Below, in pieces: positions 12,241 through 21,433 of a stretch of DNA of 64,000 nt. This DNA comes from Phylloscopus collybita. Its lineage: Eukaryota > Chordata > Aves > Passeriformes > Phylloscopidae. Made by a program: the position numbers and the translations under genes. The notes under the pieces are model-generated. The model was not told the DNA's origin, did not search any database, and worked only from the letters and a program-made list of their open reading frames with translations. Every line of letters begins with the position of its first letter. The stretch's first letter is position 1. Location of the stretch: contig JAJNNQ010000004.1 of NCBI GenBank assembly GCA_027886175.1, forward strand, positions 18,333,501-18,397,500. The letters run 5' to 3'.

Positions 12241-12773
12241 GTGTCTGTAACAAAGGAGTCAGTAACCATAAATTAGGTTAACTGTTTTTTTATTGAAGAA
12301 CACAACAACTGGGAAAAGGCACCTTGGCTAAGTCCAAGGTCCCCAGCAATAAAGCAGACTTGAATAATAATAAAAAAGAGACAGCATGCTGGGTGCTCCT
12401 TCGGTCTCAAGGACCTCTGGAGGACCCCACCCCTACCTGGGGGACTCCTTTTATAGCCTCCAGGTGGATGCAAATCATCTCTCTTCCAATTGGCTCCTGT
12501 CTAGGGGTCCTGATTCCTCCAACCCAACAGCGCATTACTGCCCAATCATTTTGCAACTCCACTGAGTGACTGGCTGCTGTGGTGTGCCAATCCAGTTCCC
12601 CATGATGTCATTCTTCTGGCCAAAGCTCCCTCGTGCTATCCCCTCTCAGCTCCCCCTCAATGGTCACCCATTACAAAGTGAAAAACCCCAACTCCCAACA
12701 CAAACCCAGCCCCAACAACCCCACTGAACAACAACCCACATCTGTCCCATTCAATTTAATTCACACATTAACA
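12241..12773 (-). repeat. 3' LTR of minus-strand gamma-like ERV
   Basis: On the minus strand it starts TGTTAATGTGTG at 12773, directly after AGAGGGGGAAT (polypurine tract, about 12774-12784). A TATAAAAG box is at about 12450 and CAATAAAA near 12295. The left edge is placed at the TGTGTCTG near 12241 and is uncertain by a few bases. Confidence 0.7.
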
Positions 12774-12799
12774 ATTCCCCCTCTTACTGTTTGATTGGG

Positions 12800-14520
12800 T
12801 TTTAACCCACATCAGCACTTTTGTTAGACTGGACTCTCATATATTTTATAAGAGGTTTTTTTGACTTCTGATACTTCTCAAAAATCTTTTTAGCCATCTC
12901 AGGTGCTTCATTTTTGGTGTTCTGAATGTCAGCTTTGAGTGTCATGATTTTCTCTGTATTCAGTTTCTCCAGGGAGTTTTGGGTGATTCTTGTAATTAGT
13001 TGGATCAAGCATGGTAACAAGCACGGGAGGAAAGTGATACCAGTTAGTGCACAAGCTCCAAAAAAACCCAAAAAACCCCACAAAACTTAACTTTCTTCCA
13101 CCATGCTCTACCCCTGAATAAATTATCCCACCAACCACTTTTGAAAAGTGGTGTCCATTGCTGGACAAGTACATGGGCAAGTTTCCTAATACTGCTGGTT
13201 ATTTTCTTTATAGTCTCCCCATCATCATCAATCTCTATACAACACACTGAGGAGTTGAACTTGCCACAAAAATCCCTTTCCTCAGCGAGAAGATAATCGA
13301 TTGCTAGTCGGTTTTGATATATTACAGTCCTCATTTTTCTCCGTTGGTCTCAAATCAGATCTGTTACAAAGGCTGTCTGGTTTGTCATTATTTTGAGAGC
13401 CCCTGGTAAACATATAATCCAGTTCAACATGTAGATGGGAGTCCTATACTCCTGTGTACCATCCTGGTGGGGCTATACACTTCGATTATCCTCTCTGGAG
13501 GCTGCTTGTCCTTGCCCCAGTTCTGGGTTCCTCTGATTGGGTCTCTCTTTTTATTATGATTATAGAGGGGTACTCCTAACTTCTGTCCAGAGTTCTGTGA
13601 GATAATAAAAAGGCTGGTTTTATGATTCCTAATATGCAGCTTCTTACCTAGTCCCTAGGCGAAGTGACCTAAGTTCTATCCTCACACACCCAGAACAGCT
13701 CAGCACGAGCTTCCCAAAAGGTTTCTGTCATCTGTTGAACTCTGTTGAAACTGGACATAATTTTGAAAGGGATGGTATTCCTTTGAATGGCTAAATGGAT
13801 TTGGGACTCGGGTGATACATTCATATAATAATATATGTTGTATCTAAGCACACCCTACCAAGCCCATTCTTCTGCCCTTCCAGTGTCCCCACAAATCCAA
13901 CAGTTCATACACTGAACTGATGGCTAATACGCTCAACTAGGTCTAGGAACAGGTGGGGTTTTTTTGTTTGTTTTTGGTTTTTTGTTTTTGTTTTAACTGT
14001 GAATTGTGCTTCCTGTGCCCTTGTTTATCACCACTGTCAACTCTTTTTCCTTAATTCAATCTGGTTCAACCCTCCCCTTTGTCTCACTTGGGTTTCTCTC
14101 TGAACATATCTATTTCTCTTTCACAGGGCATTCCCCTTCTAATTTTTTGTTTGATATTCCCTATGTTTTCTAAAAGCCAATCCTCTTTGCAAGGCTGTAT
14201 GTTAAAACTGTCGTATACATCCCAGGCTCGGGTTAGTATGTGTCCTGAGGATGGTACTTCTAGAGTTTCCTGCATACAAATGATAGCAACCTTTATCATA
14301 GAGGTTCACTCAGCTATCCTTGATGTAAACACTCAGTATTCAGTATACCATATAACAGCAGGGGTCCGGTACAGGGTGCTCCTCCAACCTTCCTATCTCT
14401 GAGGATTTTACTCACAATGTGTCCGATATTACTTCTGGCAGGAACATAGCCTGATCTGGTGTTGCCTCCTTGAAACCCCTTTACCTGAGTGTTTTGTTTC
14501 CTGTGGAGACTCATCCTCAC
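12800..14520 (-). pseudogene. env: Env remnant of minus-strand ERV
   Basis: The best-kept part is the transmembrane subunit at 13334-12802, read leftwards. It shows [10 protein letters not shown], then [10 protein letters not shown] (a CX7CC motif), [19 protein letters not shown] and a hydrophobic anchor ([20 protein letters not shown]), followed by a charged tail rich in Lys. The anchor lies in another frame from the ectodomain, so at least one frameshift is present. The surface-subunit part (13400-14520) is open only in short pieces, such as 14299-14084. The gene is not functional as it stands. Confidence 0.75.
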
Positions 14521-15109
14521 CCTCAGTGTACCGACCCATGGCTTCTCTTTTTGTTTTGGCCTAATAACTGTTGTGAAGGGGAAGGTGCTGTTACTCCTCC
14601 CTGGTGTTCCTATAATAAAGTACCAAAAGTTAGTATTTGCTTTATGAGATCAATAACAGTCCCTAACAACAAGAATAAATATTTTGTAACATCGTATCTT
14701 TTAAATGCATTTCAACTATTAAAAAACCCAAAAAACTTTAAATACATTTTTAATATTAAACTTTTTTTTTTTTTTTTTTTCTCATAACAGTCACTACTGG
14801 GTTATTTAATCCAGTGGCTGAACTTCAGGTTTCTTTTGAAATGTCAGTTTAGTATCTCTTTGGTCTGTAACTGTCCATTGTGTTGGTGCTGGTACTGGCC
14901 CCTTCACTCTCGTGGCACGGCTCCACCCTTGCTCTTTAGTCCTCACAGTGGTTTTGGTGGTAAGGAGGACCTGAAAAATATCCTCCCACTTAGGTACTAG
15001 TGGTTTCCTTCCAAGATTTAATTAGTACCCAATCTCCTTGACGGAACAAATGGATTTTAAAGCCAGTGGGGCTACTCTGGGGTAGATAGCCTCTTTTTCT
15101 CAAGTTTTC

Positions 15110-15480
15110 CAGAGTGTTAGAAACAATCTGCACATAGTTTCTGACACTGAACTCTCCTTCCTCTTAAGTACCAGTTTGATTGGTGGTCAGAATGGTAGGC
15201 CAAACAACGCCTCATAGGGAGAGACTCCAGTGTCTCTCCTGTTCTAGGTTTAGTCCTTATTCTCATCAATGCTAGTGGAAGACATTTTATCCAGTTCATT
15301 TTAGTCTCTAAGACCAGCTTTCTAAGTGCTATTTTCAAGGTCTGGTTCATCTTTTCCACAGTGCAGCCATTGTCTGTTGTAACACTCTTGACACAAAATG
15401 TGGGCCCCGATCAGAGTCAAATAATCTAAGAATTATTTAATGTTCCAGTAGTAATTTATTGGATTTCTCCAATATATACC
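15110..15480 (-). pseudogene. pol: Integrase fragment of minus-strand ERV
   Basis: Read leftwards, it shows FDSDRGPHFVSR near 15425-15390, the region of the second catalytic Asp of the DDE core. VEKMNQTLKIALRK near 15362-15315 carries the catalytic Glu, and PLALMRIRTKPR follows. The frame is broken near 15365. It is the 5'-most recognisable coding part of this element, and what lies to its right is not retroviral coding sequence that I can identify. Confidence 0.75.
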
Positions 15481-15489
15481 CTGAGGGTC

Positions 15490-17606
15490 CAGCCCTGCTC
15501 AGAGTAATGGCTCAACAATAATTAGCGAAACAGCACGGTCGGGTATGTCTGGATAAATCAATAAGGTTTAAAAAAGAAAATAATACAAACAAAGATCAAA
15601 GCCAAGCACAGTGTAGGGACAGATCCCACACCTGCTACAACACCTTGAGAATGTCCCCAGACCCTTTGTTCTGTCACTTTTTCTACCTAATGGTCAAGGA
15701 TGGATCCATTGGCAAACTGCCAATAGGAAGAGGTGCAGGTTTTGAGGAACAGTGACAAGGGCCCACAGGTGCTCCTCTCCTGGCACTGAGACAATTACAG
15801 AGAGAAAAACACAGAACTTTCTGGTTAAACTTCCTAAAATGTCCAAAGGTAAACTGAAACCCTTTCTTATACAGAACTACCCACTCAGGAGTGGGGGGTA
15901 CATTACTACAAGCAAGCACATTTCCTTCTCCATTGCTTAAGTGAGGATAGTTATTGCTCTCCACTGGGTTCAGAATTAGAATCAGACTGGCCATGTAGCA
16001 GAAAGCTGGGCCTGTGTGAGAGTCCAGCAACCACAGACCCCTGCTTTTCATGGTAAGATGGCTCATGCTCCTCCTTTCTCAAGGCATTTTCTCCTCTTTC
16101 TCCTTGTAATGGTATATCCTATTGTTTGTCCACCACAAATACAATTAAGATCTAAATCTCAGAATGAAACAATCAGCCTTGCATTCTAGTTTACCTAAAA
16201 CAGACACATTTGATTGCAATTTCCTTCATTTGCTGTGCTGTCTCAAAAAAAAAAATTACATTCTGTCATCAAAAGAATCTTGTTCAATAAATTTGCCTAA
16301 TTCTAAAACAATACCATTGCTCTGACCAGTGTTAATTTTCCGTGTTGGCTTTACGGAAGCACAGGGTTCTCAGCTGGTGCCAGGGACTGCTGAGTGTGCC
16401 TCCAACCTCTGAATGGGTGGAGTTTTCTGGACTTCAGTGTTTCAACAAACATCCCCAAAGCCCACATCTGTTCCCATAAACAGCAGGAGTTCAGAGGAAA
16501 TGGCTTGTGCTCCTTTTCACCTGTTTATCTCCACACAACAAAGTACCCTGAGAATTATGACTGTATTCATCACTAGACAAGGATTTTTGGCTGATTCAGT
16601 ACCGACTATAATACCGTATCTAGAAGTGATGTTTCCAGGAAAGTAAAGTACCGAGTAAAGTACCAACTATTTTGCTAAAGAGTAACAGTCAAATTCTCAC
16701 CACACTAAAAAGTCCTCCTTTCTTATTTATTCAAGCGAGAATTGAATCTTGCTGCTTAGACTGTATGTTTTTCTTTTATGTTCGAAAAGAGGCAAAACTG
16801 TCATGTGTCAAAATAGAAACATCATGGAAACAAGATTCTCCACCCACTTTTGATTGTTTTGTTGGGGGGTTGGTGTCTGGGTTTTTTTGTTAGTTTAGTT
16901 TAGTTTGGGGTTGGGGATTTTTGTGGAGTTTTTTAATTTGACTGGTTAGTTTGGTTTGGTTTGTCTGCTTACAGTTTTAGCCTGAGACCTACAGTATACA
17001 GAAAGGTTAAAATCCCTGGCAGGTGCACACCTGGAAAGCAGTTGGATGCATAAGGAGGCAGACCTTTCTTCCTAGCTTTAATAGAGTAAACCCTGCTTTG
17101 TTTCTTCATTTCTTCACTTGAGCCTTTTGCAAATATTTGCATTTACTTTATCCTAAATACAACAGATGCTTTGATTTTTTTGTTCTCTTCTACTTTGGCT
17201 TAGATCTAGAATGTCTTCAAGTTCCTCTGATAAGAAGACAGTCTTTACTGAAGAACACAGCAAATATATGAGATGAGGATTTGAGTCTATGAAATGTCCA
17301 GGTCCCCAGTATTTCCCTTGACATGAGCTGCAAGGTGCATATGGCAAAGCTGATATTCCTGGACAAGAAGTGGGAAATGCATTTGGCATTGCTTGGCGCA
17401 AAGAAGTTTGTCCAGCAAGCAGAAGGAAGATGCAGGAGAGCACCTGAACCCCAGGAGCTCTGCAGAATTTGTCTGCCTCTCTCAGTTTGTGTGTCACTGA
17501 TAAACACAAAGGTTCACAGCCACATGTCTGGCTGAGGAATAGTCCATACCATTTTCCTGGGATTCTTTTTTCCCGAGATTCAGGGGGTTGAGAATCTTTT
17601 GCCCTC
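15490..17606. other. Unassigned stretch
   Basis: No gene or complete element was recognised. The open frame at 16066-15683 (minus) has no known motif. Between about 16855 and 16980 the plus strand is strongly G/T-rich, with runs of GTTTAGTTTAGTTTGG type. The 15490-16140 part may be an old LTR, but neither edges nor signals could be fixed. Confidence 0.4.
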
Positions 17607-18527
17607 TGAAAAGCCCTGAGCCAGACACAAGAACAAAGTGGAGTCTTCAGGTTCTTGTTTCTCAAGGTTTCTTGTTTTATTATTTTTCATATTTAAGTTT
17701 GCTCTGTGCCCAGCCAAGGTCTTCACACCAGCTCAAGCGACAAGCGACTCCCCCTCCGATGGGGGCTTGTCACCTCTTATACCAATTATTACCTATTATT
17801 TACAGTTACACACCAGTATCTACAATCTATACTAAACAGGCCATCTCTACTCTCACCCAATCTCCTTGAAGCTACTTTGTGCCACTGTCAGCAGAAGAAG
17901 AAGAGGAAGAAGAAGAGGAAGAAAAAGAGGAAGAAGAAGAAGAAAAGAAGAAGAAGAAGAAGAAGAAGAAGAAGAAGAAGAAGAAGAAGAAGAAGAGGAA
18001 GATGATGAGGATGATGAAGAAGAAGACGACGAAGAAAGAAGACGAAGATGAAGAAGAAGACGAAGACGAAGAAAGAAGACAAAGAAAGACAAAGACGAAG
18101 AAGAAGAACAACAACAATAACTCAGGGCACTGCCCAAAATCCTCCATCTTGTGCCCACTCACCTCTATTCTAAAAACCCAAACCCACAGAATTTTCCACC
18201 CTGTGATAAACTACACCACTGTCTTTCACACCTTTGTGGCTTGCAATTCCTCTCTCAGTGTTGGAAGCTTCTCCCATGGACTGAAGTCAAAGCCAGTGTC
18301 TTCCTGGGCTTTGTGCCAGGGTCTCCAGACCCCCTGTACAGACCCCAAACCCCCCTGTACAGGTATAAAACTCTCTTTTCTCAGGTCCCAGACATCTCTG
18401 CCAAGGTCCCTGACCTTACAGGGCAACCAAAGGGATGCCCTGGACTCCGACACCATTTAAAGTCCAAGAGCAGTGTTCCAAAATCACTTCTGAGCTACCT
18501 TACACAGTGACTAAATTACCTGTGACA
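17607..18527 (-). repeat. LTR (ERVL-like), minus strand, with satellite
   Basis: On the minus strand the unit opens TGTCACAGGTAA at 18527. It has a TTTTATACC box at about 18365 and AATAATAAAACAAG near 17680, and it ends GCTTTTCA at 17607. The general sequence (GGGCACAAGATGGAGGATTTTGGGC around 18145) resembles LTRs common in songbird genomes. A long TTC/GAA satellite expands its middle. No matching flanking duplication was found, so the edges are approximate and it may be a fragment. Confidence 0.5.
17892..18117 (+). repeat. GAA/TTC trinucleotide satellite
   Basis: Around 220 bases consist almost wholly of GAA units with interspersed GAG, GAC and GAT, ending in a short CAA run. Pure AAG repeats occupy about 17946-17995. 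It produces long open frames of poly-Glu, poly-Lys, poly-Arg and poly-Ser that are artefacts of composition and not genes. The tract is polypurine on one strand and could form triplex DNA. Confidence 0.95.
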
Positions 18528-18615
18528 GCTGCCAGAACGAGATGTAATTATTACTGAAAACTCCCCTTAATCCCAGGTTTGTTCCTTTGCCACAGCCCTC
18601 ACTGGAATATTTCAC

Positions 18616-19236
18616 TATCACAGTGCCTGCCGGGAGTGTGCTCTCCCAAGCCTGCCCTAGCTAGCCCTGGCACCAGCGACAAGCCTTGGTACACCATGGT
18701 ATGCTGGTGAACCAGGCTGACCCAGTGGGTTCAGAGCAACGCTAGTCTTGGCTCTCGTGTGCTGCGACTGCAGCAAGGAAAAAGGAGGACCCCGCAGAGG
18801 GGTTGCAGAGGAGTTTATTGGAGCCCCTGACGGAGCAGCCTCTCCTCGGGTAATCTGCCTTGGCAGAGCCCCTAATGCCTTGATACAATACCTTTTATGC
18901 AGAGGAGGAGTGAGAGGGAAGGGTCAAGGAAAGATCCAGTCAGGGGTGGTCGGGGGTGGCCCTGAGGATAAGGGATACCTCAGGGGACCACCAATCTCCT
19001 AGGCAAAAGTGGGACTTCCTCTGGCCCTGGCCCATCACACAGCATCCCTCCTGGAACTTTCTAGATCCAGGAAGGGCCCCGATATGCTGGACAGGTCCCA
19101 GAGTTGGGAGAACAAAGACTGACAGATAACCAAAAAGGAGTTAACAACCAAAAGAACCAAATAGGGGTAGCAATGGGGGTACATGGAATAAACCATTTAA
19201 CAGCATTAACACATTTTTAACAAAGAATGCACTACA
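18616..19236 (-). repeat. Solo LTR of ERVK-like family
   Basis: The minus strand opens TGTAGTGCATTC at 19236 and closes at 18616. It aligns along its length with the ERVK 3' LTR at 43593-44176 (shared TGTAGTG start, a GGAGGG...GATAGGCCAGG-type block, CCAATAAACTCC, and a CCAGGGCTA block near the end). TTTCAC lies at both 18610-18615 and 19237-19242, a 6-bp target-site duplication typical of beta/alpha-like integration. The end reads TA where CA is usual. The internal region was presumably lost by LTR-LTR recombination. Confidence 0.75.
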
Positions 19237-19741
19237 TTTCACGATGACTTTTAGCCCTCCTGGAGCTACTCAGGCAGCAAATGCCACTTCCCCTTGGCAG
19301 TCACAGACAGCCTGAATGGGCACCGATGACAAGAATTTTTTCCAGCTGAGGTACCTGGGCTCTTAAACTTCCCTGCCACAATTCCACTAGCTCAGCTCTC
19401 TTGAGGGAGGATAAGGACCCTGGCAGACCTGAGCAGCACATCCAGGTGGTTTGGCTAGGAAGTGGTTTTTGAGGAAGTTATAGTTTGACAAACCTATTAG
19501 AAAGGGATACATCTATGTGAATACACAGGGGTTAAGTATTGGGAGATCCTGGGAAACTTCCTTTTCCCTCCTTGCCTTGGAAGAGGTAAGCTGGCCCTGG
19601 CTCCCAGGGGTCAGCTCCCAGGGTTTTCCTGGGAAGCTGCCAGGAATGGTGACTGCTGGGCTGGGGGTGGGGAGGAGAATATGCCCCTTCCCAGTCCAGA
19701 TGGGATTCCCAGCAGCTGTAAAACTCTGCTGCTAAGCTGCT

Positions 19742-20040
19742 GTCTTGGTTTGGAAAGACAGGTATCTGCCAGGGAAAGCTGGAGTTTCCCTTAGAATGGG
19801 GAATGTAAACCCCTCACCCCGCCTATATAATTTTGCAATTAAGGGCTTTCAGGCAAAGATTTGGGAATAGGAATTAACAGTTCTTTACCAGGAATATATA
19901 CAATACAAATGTAGTAGAAAACAAAACCACCCAACCAAGCAAGCAAACAAACAAACAAGTGTCCTGGAAAACCCTGACAAGAGTCAGAGCTACAACCTGA
20001 CACCCTGTTGGTCAGGGTGTTGGAAGCAGTCCACGGTGAA
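19742..20040 (-). repeat. ERVL-type LTR fragment
   Basis: The fragment shares with 29225-29412 the whole opening block (TCTTGGTTTGG, AGACAGGTAT, GGGAAAGCTGGAGTTTCCC, TTTTGCAATTAAGGGCTTT). Near its end it has ACACCCTGTTGGTCAGGGTG, which also occurs in reverse complement in the solo LTR at 36202-36724. All three are therefore related LTRs. Here the LTR lies on the minus strand and is truncated. Confidence 0.65.
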
Positions 20041-20979
20041 ACTGAAAATCACAAGTGTTGTCTTTGTGGGCAAGGCAGAGTGTTTTTGAAGTTTCATTTT
20101 CATTCTTAATTTCCTTTTTTAGTGTGTATTAATAAACCTGTTTCCTTTTAAGTTAGGCCTGCCTGCCCTTTTCTCCTAATCCTATCTCACAGCAGAAAAG
20201 ACATTTAAACCACTACACTACATTTGGCAGAGGCAAGTGAACATGAAACCACTACACAGGGTGACTCAAACCAGGGCATCACAACTTCAGGTTTAACAAA
20301 ACTTGTGCAATCATCACAAAGTGATCAGGCCTGTACATAAAGTTATGTTCTTTGCAAATTATTTTTAAAGGGGAAAGAAATAATTTTTAGAAAAAAGATC
20401 CAAACCTAAAACCATATACCATAGTTTTAAGGATTTTTCTTTTCTAAAAATTAGTAACATTTTCTGTTGTTAATTTTAAAACCAGTTTTTGGCCCAAACA
20501 TTGAAATGTAATATCCATTATTTACCTCGTGGTGTTTGTAACTGACATTAAACTATCAGTACTATAGAAAATTGGGGAAGAGTCATGCTGCCAGACACAA
20601 GACAAGCACATTTCTTTTTAAGTTTCAGTATCCTTAAACACAGCTAAGGGTAACTTCTCATTCTCAGTCACAGCGTACTGTGGAAAAGTCAATGTAACTG
20701 TAACTACGCTAGAGGTGTGCCTAAACATTCCAATGGGCAAATCCACTTTTCAACTACCTGCTTCCTCATCTCCAGTAGAGCACAGGACCAGTTCCTCATG
20801 ACACAGGGATTACAAAAAGAGGCTTTTCTGGATGAAGCAGCATGTAGATGGACATACGGGAAATAAGGGCTGTGAAACATGAAGAAAGATGTCCCTTCTT
20901 TTCTGAACTCCTGTCTTCTCCTTTTTGCCTATTCATTAGAAATTTAGTCATAATTCAGTTGCTGGAATAATTTTTGTGA
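20041..20979. other. Unassigned stretch
   Basis: AT-rich sequence without a recognisable gene. Around 20125-20210 there is TTAATAAACCTG followed by a pyrimidine-rich run and TCTCACAGCAG, which looks like the R-U5 end of a plus-strand LTR. The rest up to provirus A shows nothing specific. Confidence 0.35.
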
Positions 20980-20985
20980 GTATTG
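20980..20985. other. Target-site duplication, left, provirus A
   Basis: GTATTG immediately before the 5' LTR. The same six bases follow the 3' LTR at 28225-28230. A 6-bp duplication is usual for alpha- and betaretroviral integrases. Confidence 0.93.
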
Positions 20986-21296
20986 TGTTGTCAGTCAGGG
21001 ATCCGCATGGAAGATTACGCGCTGTACGTGCAGATAGGACCCCGGCCTCTCCAGCCGTTCTGTACAATACTGCTATAGCTCACAGCCCTCACAGCTGTGA
21101 CGTCAGTGCGTTGTGTCTTTATAAGGACCGCGCAGGCGATTAATAAATGCATTTCACCATCTACCATATTGGTGTGAGCGAGTGATCTGTCCAGCAGGTC
21201 TGTGTGGCAAAAGAGTGGTGACCGCCGCGGCCCTTCCAAGCCAGGTCGCACCTACCAGCTCTACCACGCCCCACACTGCGCAGTGACCCAGTAGCA
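20986..21296 (+). repeat. 5' LTR of provirus A
   Basis: 311 bases, TGTTGTCAGTC to GTAGCA. TTTATAAGG lies at about 21118 and AATAAA at 21142, only some 20 bases apart, so the polyadenylation signal sits at or just upstream of the expected transcription start. The following R region (TGCATTTCACC, TACCATATTGGTGTG) resembles that of avian alpharetroviruses. TGACGTCAG near 21100 is a CRE-like site. Many differences from the 3' LTR are TG or CA where the other copy has CG. Confidence 0.93.
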
Positions 21297-21298
21297 AG

Positions 21299-21315
21299 TG
21301 GTGCCGAAACCCGAC
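21299..21315 (+). promoter_or_regulatory. Primer-binding site, tRNA-Phe type
   Basis: TGGTGCCGAAACCCGAC begins two bases after the LTR end. The first 15 bases are complementary to the 3' end of tRNA-Phe (known from HERV-F-type elements). Lys, Trp and Pro primer sites do not fit. Proviruses B and C have the same site with one or two changes. Confidence 0.85.
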
Positions 21316-21433
21316 CCGCTCCCCACAACTGGGTCAGAGCAGCGGTATTTCGGGAGACGCGTTGGTCAGAGAGTGGCAACTGGAGCGGCCTGACTGACTT
21401 CAGTGAACGGGGACACCCATAGCACTGCCCAGA

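Larger units (their letters stand above)
12241..15480 (-). mobile_element. Gamma-like ERV, minus strand, 5'-truncated
   Basis: Reading on the minus strand, an integrase piece (15480-15110) is followed by a broken env (about 14520-12800), a polypurine tract and an LTR (12773-12241). gag, protease, reverse transcriptase and the 5' LTR are absent. Its transmembrane subunit resembles that of the plus-strand element at 2282-12000, but the LTR sequences differ, so the two are related but separate insertions lying back to back. Confidence 0.8.

Noticed and set aside
15402..15480. LTR with CAATAAAT as polyadenylation signal
   Set aside because: The segment translates on the minus strand as integrase (FDSDRGPHFVSR), so it is coding sequence of the truncated ERV and not an LTR edge.
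17853..18162. Long poly-Glu/Lys/Arg and poly-Ser/Leu/Phe open frames on both strands
   Set aside because: They are produced entirely by the GAA/TTC satellite and have no independent coding signal.
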